A stretch of DNA of 64,000 nt from Chromatiales bacterium (lineage in GTDB: Bacteria > Pseudomonadota > Gammaproteobacteria > Steroidobacterales > GCA-2729495), in the NCBI GenBank assembly GCA_024234935.1, contig JACKNI010000002.1:124001-188000 (forward strand), in the 5' to 3' direction. How positions within the stretch are numbered: the first letter of the stretch is position 1; each line of letters starts with the position of its first letter. This document shows positions 8,981 to 17,565 of the stretch, in pieces. The notes beneath the pieces were generated by a model. The model worked only from the letters and a program-made list of their open reading frames with translations, was not told the DNA's origin and made no database searches. A program made the translations under genes and the position numbers.

Positions 8981-9937
8981 ATGATCTGGTTGAAACGCGT
9001 TCTTCTTGGCCTGGCCGGCCTGCTGTTTGCCGGATGGCTGGCGCTGGTGGTCTATGCCTACTGGCCAACCGGCATCACCGAGGTGCCGGCCCGCTCGCTG
9101 GCCGATCCCGACGACAAGTTTGTCAGCGTGGACGGCCTCGAACTCCGCTACCACACCTGGGGTGAACCGGGGCCAGGCAAACCGGCCGCCGTGCTGCTCC
9201 ATGGCTTCGGCAATTCCCTGCAGAGTTTCCGCCTCCTCGCCCCCCTGCTCACCACACACTATTACGTCGTTGCGGTAGACATGCCGGGCTATGGGCTTTC
9301 TGCAAAGCCGGCGGACTTTGATTATCGCAATCCGCATCAGGCGCAGATGATCAAGAATTTCATCCGCGCACTTGGACTTAAGAACGTCGTCATCGGTGGC
9401 CATTCGCTGGGCGGCGCCATCGCTTTCCGGGTTGCACTCGACAATCCCGATGTCATCGGCCTGGTCGTCATGAACCCCGGCATCATTTCCACCGGGGTAC
9501 CACCGATTGCCCGCTACATCTTCTTTCCGATGCAGCGGATCCAGGCAAAGCTGTTCGGCGACCCGGAATTCCGCGCGAATTTCCTGCGCCGATCGTTCAT
9601 CGATCCCTCCATCGTCACCGATGAAGTCGTGAGGAATCTCAGCCTGACCTCGCGGAGCGAGGGCTACATGTCCGGCATGACCAGCCTGATGGGCCAGTAC
9701 AGCGATGCCGATGAGGTACCGATGCTGCCGCAACTCGAGGTGCCCTCGCTGATCGTCTGGGGTGCGCAGGACCGCGGCAAACCGGCCGGCGAATTCGAGC
9801 AGCTGCGTGCACTGCTGCCGAACAATACCGCCGTCCTCGTTGCAGGCTCCGGTCACTATGTGCAGGAAGAGGCGCCGGCTGAAACCGCCGAGGCGATGAA
9901 TGCCTTCGTACAGCGGGTGATGCCGGCGACGCCATGA
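8981..9937 (+). CDS. Membrane-anchored alpha/beta hydrolase
   Basis: A 318-residue protein. Residues ~4-26 form one hydrophobic helix (VLLGLAGLLFAGWLALVVYA), an uncleaved signal anchor. The hydrolase core shows LLHGFGNS (oxyanion loop), the nucleophile elbow GGHSLGG with Ser142, PSLIVWGAQD near the acid residue, and GSGHYVQEE with the catalytic His near the end. Substrate unknown; the layout resembles lipase, esterase and haloalkane-dehalogenase relatives. A related protein (24765-25739) shares the same N-terminal anchor and opening (FVSVDGLELRYH versus FLNVDGVRIHYR). The stop overlaps the start of merR by 4 bp, which ties it transcriptionally to the metal regulator although a functional link is not evident. 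Confidence 0.88.
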   Translation: MIWLKRVLLGLAGLLFAGWLALVVYAYWPTGITEVPARSLADPDDKFVSVDGLELRYHTWGEPGPGKPAAVLLHGFGNSLQSFRLLAPLLTTHYYVVAVDMPGYGLSAKPADFDYRNPHQAQMIKNFIRALGLKNVVIGGHSLGGAIAFRVALDNPDVIGLVVMNPGIISTGVPPIARYIFFPMQRIQAKLFGDPEFRANFLRRSFIDPSIVTDEVVRNLSLTSRSEGYMSGMTSLMGQYSDADEVPMLPQLEVPSLIVWGAQDRGKPAGEFEQLRALLPNNTAVLVAGSGHYVQEEAPAETAEAMNAFVQRVMPATP

Positions 9938-10767
9938 CCGCGCGCAAGCCCGCTACGCCACCATCAGCGCCGCGGCGAAACCTGACCATCGGCGCGCTCG
10001 CCAAACGCGCTCGCGTGGCACCTTCGGTGCTTCGCTACTACGAGAAGGAGGGTCTGCTCAGGCCGGGGCAACGAACCGCCGCTGGCTACCGGCTGTACGG
10101 GCCGGAAGCCGAACGCACCCTGCTGTTCATCAACCGCGCCAAACGCCTCGGCTTTTCGCTGGATGATATCCGGCAGTTTCTGGCAGCCGAACAGCCGGAA
10201 CAGAAACCGCGCCAGAGAACGGCCGGCAAGAGCAAAGGGGCGCGGGACAGCGATGTAACGAGAATTGCCGAGGACCGATTTCTTGAAATCGAGCGCCGGC
10301 TCACCGAACTGCTGGTGCTCCGGCATGAACTCGAGGTATTCCTCCGCGAGATGTCCGGCCAGCTGCCGGCAGCCGACGGTGCGCGGGACCTCTACCGGCG
10401 ACTGGTAGACCAGGTCTGCGGCCACAAGAGCACGCCGCGGACAGAAGCCGCTTCGCTGCGCTCGTTGATGAAACGCATGGGCTGTGCACTCGCCAGCTGG
10501 GATCGCGGCGACGTGCTGGAGGTCTTGCGTGGCCGGCACATCCACGTCTGGCGCGAGACCGACGGCTACAGCGTCCTGATCCCGGGCGACGATGCGCGGA
10601 TCGGCGTTGCGCTCCGGCAGATCGCCGCCTCCGAAGCGGGCTGCACTGCACATACGGAACCCGAGGTGGAACATACCGCCGAAGGCCATGTTTTCTCCGC
10701 CCACGGTGACAACGCCTTCCTGTTTGCGCAGTTCTTCCTGGCTCTCGAGCACCGCTCCGCCCCTTGA
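9934..10767 (+). CDS. MerR-family regulator with an extra C-terminal domain
   Basis: A 277-residue protein, about twice the length of ZntR/CadR/PbrR (~140). Residues ~17-85 form a MerR winged helix-turn-helix (LTIGALAKRARVAPSVLRYY, GYRLYG, LGFSLDDIRQFL), followed by a dimerisation coiled coil to ~150. The C-terminal ~95 residues (from MGCALASWDRGD at ~179) are not part of typical metal MerR proteins. They hold several His and Cys (GRHIHVW, EAGCTAH, HTAEGHVFSAHGDN), and the classical Cys79 position of ZntR/CadR is missing. It sits directly upstream of a P1B ATPase whose promoter has the 20-bp spacer typical of MerR control, so it is the likely sensor-activator. Which metal is sensed is unknown. 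Confidence 0.85.
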   Translation: MTARKPATPPSAPRRNLTIGALAKRARVAPSVLRYYEKEGLLRPGQRTAAGYRLYGPEAERTLLFINRAKRLGFSLDDIRQFLAAEQPEQKPRQRTAGKSKGARDSDVTRIAEDRFLEIERRLTELLVLRHELEVFLREMSGQLPAADGARDLYRRLVDQVCGHKSTPRTEAASLRSLMKRMGCALASWDRGDVLEVLRGRHIHVWRETDGYSVLIPGDDARIGVALRQIAASEAGCTAHTEPEVEHTAEGHVFSAHGDNAFLFAQFFLALEHRSAP

Positions 10768-10805
10768 TGCCGGCTCCCTGAGCCCGGCCGCCCTGACCCC
10801 GCCCC

Positions 10806-10837
10806 TTGACCCTCAAGCTGCCTTTAAGGTCGATCAT
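10806..10837 (+). promoter_or_regulatory. MerR-type promoter/operator of the P1B ATPase gene
   Basis: A -35 hexamer TTGACC (10806-10811) and a -10-like GATCAT (10832-10837) are separated by 20 bp, the overlong spacing seen in MerR-controlled promoters. The spacer contains the imperfect dyad ACCCTCAAG (10809-10817) / CTTTAAGGT (10822-10830). This closely resembles the ACCCT-AGGGT operators of CadR and PbrR. It lies between the merR stop and the ATPase start. The -10 match is weak, as expected for an activator-dependent promoter. Confidence 0.75.
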
Positions 10838-10883
10838 TGGGCCTGCAACCCGGATTTGCCGGGCTGGCGAGGACTTTTCTGCA

Positions 10884-13199
10884 ATGAACACGACTGCAGC
10901 GCCCAACGGACCCGGCCTGCGCCTGAAGATCGGCGGGATGGACTGTGGCAGTTGTGCCCTGACCCTCGAACAGGCACTGCGCACCTTGCCTGGTATCACG
11001 GCTGTCAACGTCAACTTCACGACCGAGACGCTGGAAGCCAGCGGCTCGGCGCCGCGCGAGGCCGTCGAGGCGAAGATCCGCAGCCTGGGCTACCACATCA
11101 TCGAAGGTACGGAACCAAGGCAGGCGCCGCGGCCCGAACTTCGCGGACTCAACGGCTTTCTGCGTTTCCTGGTCTCCGAACGGCGGACGAAGATCGCGCT
11201 GGTGGTCACTGCCCTGCTCGTGGCTGTGGTGCTGGCCGACCTGTTGACCGGCACGGACCTTGCGGATGTCGCCCTGCTGATTACCGTGGCCATCATCGGT
11301 GCGCCGATCCTGGGGAAAGGCCTGCGCTCACTGCTGATCGCCAGACACGTCACCATCGATCTGCTGATGGGCGTCGCCTCGGTCGGCGCCTTCGCCATCG
11401 GCGAGACCGGCGAAGCGGCAGCGGTGGTACTGCTGTTCACGCTCGGCGAAGCGCTCGAAGCCTACAGCGCGGAGCGCTCACGGGATGCACTGCGCAGCCT
11501 GCTGTCGCTGCAGCCGGATGAAACCACCGTCCTGGAACCGCACCATGGCGACCATGGTCCGCCCGCGGCCAAGGCCGGACACCAGCATGGCGCCGACTGC
11601 AACCACGACGATCATGGCCAAAGGAAGCACGAGCCCGCCGTGCACTACCACCAGCGTCGCCATCCCACCTCGTCGGTGGCAGTGGGCGCGCGCATCCTGG
11701 TGAAGCCGGGCGAACGGATTCCGCTGGATGGCCAGATCATCGACGGCAGTTCGAGCGTCAACCAGGCTGCTGTCACCGGCGAAAGCATGCCGGTAGACCG
11801 TACTGTCGGCGATGAAGTCCTGGCCGGCACGGTCAATGGTTCAGGCGCGCTGACCATCAACGTGCTGCGCGTGGCGGGAGATTCAACCGTCGCACGAATC
11901 GCCAGCATGGTGGAAAAGGCGCTGGCCGAACGCACGCCTGCAGAACGCTTCATCGACCGCTTCGCGCGCTGGTACACGCCGCTGGTCTGCGCGCTGGCCG
12001 CCCTGATCGTCGCCATTCCGGTGCTCGTTTTCGGACAGCCGTTTCTCGATCTGCCGGATGGCACACATGGCTGGCTCTATCGCGGACTCGCCATGCTGAT
12101 CATCGCCTGCCCCTGCGCGCTCATCATCAGCACGCCGGTCACGGTCGTCAGCGCCCTCACCCGGCTTGCGCAGCTCGGCGTGCTGGTTAAAGGCGGCGCC
12201 CAGCTCGACCGCATGGCCAGCGTCCACATCATCGCCTTCGACAAGACCGGTACGCTGACCGCCGGCCAGCCCGCGGTAACCAGCATCCTCGGTCGCGACT
12301 GCCGGCATGAGGCGATTGCGGCCAACGACTGCAACATCTGCGAGGATGTGGTTGCGATTGCCGCCGCCGTCGAACAGGCCTCCGAGCATCCGCTTGCCCA
12401 GGCGGTCGTCGCCTCGGCGCAGTCCAGGGGCGTGTCTGGTCGCTTCCCTCAGGCGACAGGCATCACGGCACACGTCGGCCGCGGTGTCTCCGGTGATGTC
12501 GCCGGTGAACGTGTTTCGGTCGGCACGCACGAACTTTTCGCGCACGGCAAGAACTGTGCCGAAGCCATCTGCGGCAGCGCTGCGGCCCTGCAGTCATCCG
12601 GCAAGACCGTGATGCTCGTCGGGCGCGGCAACGGCATGCTCGGCTTCATCGGCGTGGAGGATCAGCCGCGTGCGGAAAGCCGGGGCGCGCTGGCTGAACT
12701 GCATGCGATGGATTCACGCATGAAGACGGTCATGCTGACCGGCGATCATCGCAACGTCGCTGAATCCGTCGCCAGCCAGATCGGCGGACTGGACGAGATC
12801 CGGGCCGGTCTCCTGCCGGAAGACAAGCTGGGCGTAATCCGTCAGCTGCAAGCCGGCGGTACCGTGGCGATGATCGGTGATGGCATCAACGATGCGCCAG
12901 CACTCGCGCAGGCCGATATCGGCATCGCGATGGGCGGTGGCGGTACGGCGCAGGCCATGGAAACCGCCGATGTCGTGCTGATGCAGGACGATCTGCGCAG
13001 CGTTCCGCTGGTGCTGCGCGTCAGCCGGCAGACCCGCAGGGTCGTACAGCAGAACATCACACTGAGTCTGGTATTGAAGGTGGCCGTGCTGGGACTCGCT
13101 ATTCCCGGCATCGCCAGCCTGTGGCTTGCCGTGCTGGCCGACGTGGGTGCAACACTGATCGTCACGCTGAACGGTATGCGGCTGCTCCGGGCGCGCTGA
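10884..13199 (+). CDS. Zn/Cd/Pb-translocating P1B-type ATPase
   Basis: A 771-residue metal exporter. The N-terminal HMA domain carries GGMDCGSC (Cys21, Cys24). The A-domain TGES motif (AAVTGESMPV), the membrane CPC motif (Cys409-Pro-Cys411, followed by ALIISTPVTVVSAL as in Zn/Cd/Pb pumps), the phosphorylation site DKTGT (Asp453), the HP motif in EQASEHPLAQAV, and GDGINDAPAL are all present. The CPC context marks subgroup P1B-2 (ZntA/CadA) rather than copper. A His-rich insertion (residues ~220-260, 11 His in 41) interrupts the start of the A domain. I chose ATG 10884; the upstream TTG at 10806 is the -35 box. Inner-membrane pump expelling Zn2+, Cd2+ or Pb2+, regulated by the preceding MerR protein. 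Confidence 0.93.
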   Translation: MNTTAAPNGPGLRLKIGGMDCGSCALTLEQALRTLPGITAVNVNFTTETLEASGSAPREAVEAKIRSLGYHIIEGTEPRQAPRPELRGLNGFLRFLVSERRTKIALVVTALLVAVVLADLLTGTDLADVALLITVAIIGAPILGKGLRSLLIARHVTIDLLMGVASVGAFAIGETGEAAAVVLLFTLGEALEAYSAERSRDALRSLLSLQPDETTVLEPHHGDHGPPAAKAGHQHGADCNHDDHGQRKHEPAVHYHQRRHPTSSVAVGARILVKPGERIPLDGQIIDGSSSVNQAAVTGESMPVDRTVGDEVLAGTVNGSGALTINVLRVAGDSTVARIASMVEKALAERTPAERFIDRFARWYTPLVCALAALIVAIPVLVFGQPFLDLPDGTHGWLYRGLAMLIIACPCALIISTPVTVVSALTRLAQLGVLVKGGAQLDRMASVHIIAFDKTGTLTAGQPAVTSILGRDCRHEAIAANDCNICEDVVAIAAAVEQASEHPLAQAVVASAQSRGVSGRFPQATGITAHVGRGVSGDVAGERVSVGTHELFAHGKNCAEAICGSAAALQSSGKTVMLVGRGNGMLGFIGVEDQPRAESRGALAELHAMDSRMKTVMLTGDHRNVAESVASQIGGLDEIRAGLLPEDKLGVIRQLQAGGTVAMIGDGINDAPALAQADIGIAMGGGGTAQAMETADVVLMQDDLRSVPLVLRVSRQTRRVVQQNITLSLVLKVAVLGLAIPGIASLWLAVLADVGATLIVTLNGMRLLRAR

Positions 13200-13218
13200 G
13201 ACAGTACAGGCCCGGCCG

Positions 13219-14427
13219 TCAGGCCGGGCGGACCGGCTGTGGATCCGGCACCTTGATGAACATGAACCACAGCCAGACCAGCGCCGTCAGCAGCGCACCG
13301 CCGAGCATCGGTGCCGACGGCACGACGCTGTAGACCAGGCCGCACAGGATCGGACCGAAGATCATGCCGACGGTCGGGGCGGCGGAAAGCAGACCGGCCA
13401 CCGCACCCTGCTCAGCCGTCGTCACGCTGAGACTGCCGGCTGCGTTCAGCGCCGGGGCGCAAAAGCCGAAACTGAAGCCAAACAGCGCGTAGCCCAGGTA
13501 CAAGGCCATGACGCCCGGACCCCAGGCGATGATCAGCAGGGCCACGACCATGACACCAAAACCGATCTTCAGCATCGTTGCCGGCGTCGCCTTCCAGCGC
13601 TGCAGCACGACTGCCTGCACGAACACCGTCACGAAGGCCATCGCGAGCAACGCCACCATCATCGTGTGCTGGATGTCGACTGTTTCGGTCAGGCCGAAGC
13701 GGTCGGCGATGAAGCCCGAAGTAATGGTCTGGATGCCGGTAAAAACACCGAAGACCACGAACCAGCCCACCAGGTAAGGCAGGATGCGCGGATCAAGGAT
13801 GCGCAGCTTCGCCGTCGGTCCGCTCCGCACATGGCGCACCGGTTCGCGGAGACCGACATATGCCCAAACCCCCGCAGCTGCGGCCAGCATGGCGGCTGCG
13901 TACATCGGAAAGACCGGGCTGACGAACACCAGCGCGCCACCGAATGCCGGACCGAGGATCGTGCCCAGACCACCCGACATGCCGACCAGCGCCATGCCCT
14001 GGGCACGCGAACTCTCGTCGGTGGTATCGGCGATGTACGCGGTAGCCGCCGGGCTGACACCACCGACGACGATGCCATAGGCCATGCGCAGGGCCAGCAG
14101 CAGAACGAACAGTGGCCCGGCCGATATCCAGCCCCACAGTCCCGCCTGCACACCGAGCGCGAGCGCTGCGTAACCCAGCGTATAGCCGGCAAGCCCGATC
14201 AGGTAAACGGTGCGCCGGCCCATCGACTGGCTGGCCGTACCCCAGCGCGGTGCGGAGAAAGCCAGCATGACGTTGGAGGCAGCGATGATGAAACCGAGTT
14301 GCCACTCCTCTATGCCGAGCCGACGTGTCAGCGGCGCAAAGATGACAAACAGCAGGGACTGGCCCATTCCATAGGTAATGAGGCCGACCAGCAGGATCAG
14401 ACGATCCCGCGGCAGGGAAGCAGCCAC
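13219..14427 (-). CDS. MFS transporter (12-helix, drug:H+ antiporter-like)
   Basis: A 402-residue protein with about 12 hydrophobic segments. It has the MFS layout of a short first loop motif (APRWGTASQSMGRRTVYLIG, close to the GxLaDrxGrkxxl motif between helices 2 and 3) and a second half beginning near YLVGWFVVFG. The GGLGTILGPAFGGAL stretch in helix 5 resembles motif C of antiporters, which suggests efflux of a small organic molecule. It is convergent with the ATPase gene and lies 40 bp downstream of aceK on the same strand, so it may be the distal gene of the glyoxylate operon or have its own promoter. Substrate unknown. Confidence 0.85.
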   Translation of the reverse strand: MAASLPRDRLILLVGLITYGMGQSLLFVIFAPLTRRLGIEEWQLGFIIAASNVMLAFSAPRWGTASQSMGRRTVYLIGLAGYTLGYAALALGVQAGLWGWISAGPLFVLLLALRMAYGIVVGGVSPAATAYIADTTDESSRAQGMALVGMSGGLGTILGPAFGGALVFVSPVFPMYAAAMLAAAAGVWAYVGLREPVRHVRSGPTAKLRILDPRILPYLVGWFVVFGVFTGIQTITSGFIADRFGLTETVDIQHTMMVALLAMAFVTVFVQAVVLQRWKATPATMLKIGFGVMVVALLIIAWGPGVMALYLGYALFGFSFGFCAPALNAAGSLSVTTAEQGAVAGLLSAAPTVGMIFGPILCGLVYSVVPSAPMLGGALLTALVWLWFMFIKVPDPQPVRPA

Positions 14428-14467
14428 GGAAGAACTCCTGTAATTCTCTTGATCTGACGAAGCGGGG

Positions 14468-16219
14468 TCAGGGGGTGGCTAGGATATGCGAAATCTGCCG
14501 TCGCTGGTACGGCACGACCTCGAGATGTGCCTCCGCGGCATGTGCCGACCTGATCTGTCGCCAGTAATCCGCATCGAGCAGGGCCGCGTGATATTTGAGA
14601 AATTCATCGCGCAACTCACCGCGCAGGCCCAGGAATTCGATGAACTGCTCGGGGAATACATCGTCAGGACCCACATAAAACCACGGCTCCGCGCGCATCT
14701 CCTCATCGTTGTCACGCGCGGCCGGCAGATCGCGAAACCTGCATTCCGTCACCAGGCACAGCTCGTCATAGTCGTAGAAGATCACCCGGCCGTGGCGCGA
14801 TACGCCGAAGTTCTTCAGCAGCAGGTCACCGGGAAAGACATTGCTCAATGCCAGGTCACGAATCGCCTGGCCGTAGTCGCGAATCGCCCGGCGCGCTGCC
14901 GCCGGCTCCGCTTCACGCAGATAGACATCAAGCGGCTTGAGGCGGCGCTCGACGTAGCAGAGGTCGATGATCAGATCATCACCATCCAGGCGACAGGTGT
15001 CGGCTGCCGAGTTCATCAGCTCGTCGAGCAGCTCCGGTGCAAAGCGCGCGCGCGGAAATCGCAAGCGCCGGAACTCCTGCGCGTCGACCAGACGTCCGAC
15101 GCGGTCGTGACGGAATACAAAGCGGTACTTCTCCATCACCTCCGCACGTGATGTCGTCTTGGGCCAGTCAAAGCGGTCGCGGATGACCTTGAACACCAGG
15201 TCGCTGGAGTTGAGCGTAAAGACCACCATGACCATGCCGCGCACGCCTTCGGCATGCACGAACAGGTCGGTGGATGCAGCGAGGTGACGGAACAGCCTGC
15301 GGTAGCGCTCGGTCTTGCCCTGTTTCGCCCGGCCAAGCACCGCGTACAGCTCATCGACAGGCTTGCCCGGCATGATCGAGCACAGATAGCGCACGACTGC
15401 TTCGACCACGGCCAGGTCGACGTGGAAATAGGAGCGCGAGAAGCCGAACAGGGGGCGCAGCTCATAATCCGAAATCATCACCGTATCGGCCACGATGCCG
15501 GACTCGGGGTGGGCAAAGGCGATGACCAGCGGAAAAGTCCAGCCCTCACCGCTGACCCGGCCCACCACATACGCGCGGGTGGCCCGGTAAAACACCGGCT
15601 CAAGTACTTCAAGGCGCGCGAGCCCGGACGACAGCCCACGTACCGCCAGCACGCCCCGGATTTCTCCGTCTATGAATCGTGCCGAACGCGGTGCATCGTG
15701 CAGCTGCGCGGCCCATGGCAGGCCAGCCAGCAGGGATTCAAGACCCCGTACCAGCCCCTGCTGCAGACCGATTTCCCTGACTGGTGCCGCGCCCTGCGGG
15801 GGTTCATCGGCCTCGGTGACAAACTCCACCGCGGGATTCACGCCGATCGTCGCGAAGACCTTGCGCGTCAGGGAGTTGAAAAAAGTCGCGTAGAACTGGC
15901 GATCCGGCCGGTCGGCGGTCAGCCGGGAGAATTCCGTTCTCGCTGCATTCCAGGTGGCTTCTTCTGCGATGTGCCGGCCCAGCATGCCGACGAGCCCGGC
16001 CAGACACCGTTCCACACGATGATCGTAGAGTTCTATGCGCTCGACGGCATCGCGCTGGCCGAGCTGCCACTCGCGCATCTCGAAGCGCCGCTGTGCGCGC
16101 TGCGTGATGCTGCGAAAACTGTCGTTGTAATCCTCGAATGCCGTACAGATCGCTGCGGCGCTGCGGCCGGCCAGCGCTTGAACGGCAGCGTCGTGATTAC
16201 TGCCGTCCATGGCCCTCAT
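14468..16219 (-). CDS. aceK: Isocitrate dehydrogenase kinase/phosphatase
   Basis: A 583-residue protein, the usual AceK length. It phosphorylates and dephosphorylates isocitrate dehydrogenase in the cytoplasm, steering isocitrate between the TCA cycle and the glyoxylate shunt. The family core is recognisable: EGVRGMVMVVFTLNSSDLVF (ATP-binding region, residues ~325-345), VIRDRFDWPKTTSRAEVM, then VERRLKPLDVYLREAEP and DLLLKNFGVSRHGRVIFYDY in the kinase-like fold. It is the third gene of the aceB-aceA-aceK order, 26 bp after aceA. ATG 16219 gives the longest plausible start; ATG 16210 is an alternative, and neither has a clear Shine-Dalgarno. Confidence 0.96.
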   Translation of the reverse strand: MRAMDGSNHDAAVQALAGRSAAAICTAFEDYNDSFRSITQRAQRRFEMREWQLGQRDAVERIELYDHRVERCLAGLVGMLGRHIAEEATWNAARTEFSRLTADRPDRQFYATFFNSLTRKVFATIGVNPAVEFVTEADEPPQGAAPVREIGLQQGLVRGLESLLAGLPWAAQLHDAPRSARFIDGEIRGVLAVRGLSSGLARLEVLEPVFYRATRAYVVGRVSGEGWTFPLVIAFAHPESGIVADTVMISDYELRPLFGFSRSYFHVDLAVVEAVVRYLCSIMPGKPVDELYAVLGRAKQGKTERYRRLFRHLAASTDLFVHAEGVRGMVMVVFTLNSSDLVFKVIRDRFDWPKTTSRAEVMEKYRFVFRHDRVGRLVDAQEFRRLRFPRARFAPELLDELMNSAADTCRLDGDDLIIDLCYVERRLKPLDVYLREAEPAAARRAIRDYGQAIRDLALSNVFPGDLLLKNFGVSRHGRVIFYDYDELCLVTECRFRDLPAARDNDEEMRAEPWFYVGPDDVFPEQFIEFLGLRGELRDEFLKYHAALLDADYWRQIRSAHAAEAHLEVVPYQRRQISHILATP

Positions 16220-16245
16220 CCGGGGGGCCGCTGCGCACGGTGAGC

Positions 16246-17535
16246 TCAGTGTCCGGCGGCACGAAACTGCTCGGTTTCGGTACTGCCAGCCATCGCGGTA
16301 GTCGATGCACCACCACCGGAAATCACGGTCTGCACCGCATCGAAGTACCCGGTACCGACGAAGGCCTGGTGCCGTACGGCCCGGAATCCGTGTACTTCGT
16401 TGGCAAACTCGCGTTCCTGCATATCCGAGTAGGCATACATGCCATCCTGCCTGTAGGCCCTGGCCAGCTCGAACATCGACAGGTTGAGCGCATGCCAGCC
16501 GGCCAGCGTGATGAACTGGAAACGGTAACCCATCGCCGCGAGTTGCTCACGGAAGTCCCGCAGCCGCTCGACCGGAAGGTTGGCCCGCCAGTTGAAGGAC
16601 GGCGAGCAGTTGTAGGCCAGCAGCTTGCCCGGAAATCTTGCATGGATCGCCTTGGCGAAGCGTTCGGCCTGGGCGAGATCCGGCTTCGAGGTCTCGCACC
16701 AGATCAGGTCCGCATAGGGCGCATAGGACAGCCCGCGGTCGATGGCCTGCTCGATGCCCGCCCGCGCCTCGAAGAATCCGTCTTCGGTACGGCCGCCCGT
16801 CAGGAAGCGCGCATCGCGGCTGTCGAAATCAGCCTGCAACAGGTTCGCCGCGTCGGCATCCGTTCGGGCCACCAGCACCGTCGGCACACCCATCACATCG
16901 GCCGCAAACCGTGCCGCCACCAGCTTGTTGATCGCATCCTGCGTCGGCACCAGCACCTTGCCACCCATATGGCCGCACTTCTTTGCCGAGGACAGCTGGT
17001 CTTCGAAGTGTACTGCGGCGGCGCCCGCGCGGATCAGGGACTTGGTCAGTTCAAAGGCATTCAGGTTGCCACCAAAACCGGCCTCGGCGTCGGCGATGAT
17101 CGGCGCGAGCCAGTCGATGCGCTCGTCGTCCTGCATGTGATGAATCTGGTCGGTGCGCAGCAGTGCATTGTTGATGCGCTCGACCATCTTCGGCACCGAA
17201 TCGACCGGATACAGGCTCTGATCGGGATACATCTCGCCGGCACTGTTGCCGTCACCCGCCACCTGCCAGCCCGAGCAGTAGATGGCCTTGAGCCCGGCCT
17301 GTATTTCCTCGACTGCCTGATTGCCGGTCATGGCTCCCAGCGCAGAAACGACGTTTTCAGTGTGCAGGAGCCGCCAGAACTTCTCGGCACCGAGCCGGGC
17401 CAGCGTGTGCTCGACCTGGACCGAACCCCGCAAGCGGACCACTTCCTCTGCGGAATAGGGCCGGGTGATGCCGGCCCAGCGCGGGCTGTCTGCCCAGTCG
17501 CGCCGGAGTTGGTCTGCATCGTTGCGCTTGGTCAT
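16246..17535 (-). CDS. aceA: Isocitrate lyase
   Basis: A 429-residue enzyme that cleaves isocitrate into glyoxylate and succinate, the first step of the glyoxylate shunt. The catalytic signature KKCGHMGGKVLVPTQ is intact around residue ~190, with Cys as the general acid/base. FEDQLSSAKK precedes it, and the later YNCSPSFNW supplies substrate-binding residues. SPRWAGITRPYS near the N-terminus is typical of the bacterial (AceA, ~430 residue) form. It lies 30 bp downstream of aceB and 26 bp upstream of aceK, so one operon is evident. Expression is probably set by the divergent regulator at 19200 through the shared control region. Confidence 0.97.
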   Translation of the reverse strand: MTKRNDADQLRRDWADSPRWAGITRPYSAEEVVRLRGSVQVEHTLARLGAEKFWRLLHTENVVSALGAMTGNQAVEEIQAGLKAIYCSGWQVAGDGNSAGEMYPDQSLYPVDSVPKMVERINNALLRTDQIHHMQDDERIDWLAPIIADAEAGFGGNLNAFELTKSLIRAGAAAVHFEDQLSSAKKCGHMGGKVLVPTQDAINKLVAARFAADVMGVPTVLVARTDADAANLLQADFDSRDARFLTGGRTEDGFFEARAGIEQAIDRGLSYAPYADLIWCETSKPDLAQAERFAKAIHARFPGKLLAYNCSPSFNWRANLPVERLRDFREQLAAMGYRFQFITLAGWHALNLSMFELARAYRQDGMYAYSDMQEREFANEVHGFRAVRHQAFVGTGYFDAVQTVISGGGASTTAMAGSTETEQFRAAGH

Positions 17536-17565
17536 GGCGAAATCCTCGAAAGGGTTGAACCGGTG

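Noticed and set aside
10806..10883. Upstream TTG start for the P1B ATPase
   Set aside because: The TTG is the -35 hexamer of the MerR-type promoter. The HMA domain is complete from ATG 10884.
13210..13229. Hairpin GCCCGGCC-GTCA-GGCCGGGC between the P1B ATPase and the MFS gene as a terminator
   Set aside because: The 8-bp stem is perfect and lies between convergent stops, but no T tract follows on either strand, so intrinsic termination is not supported.
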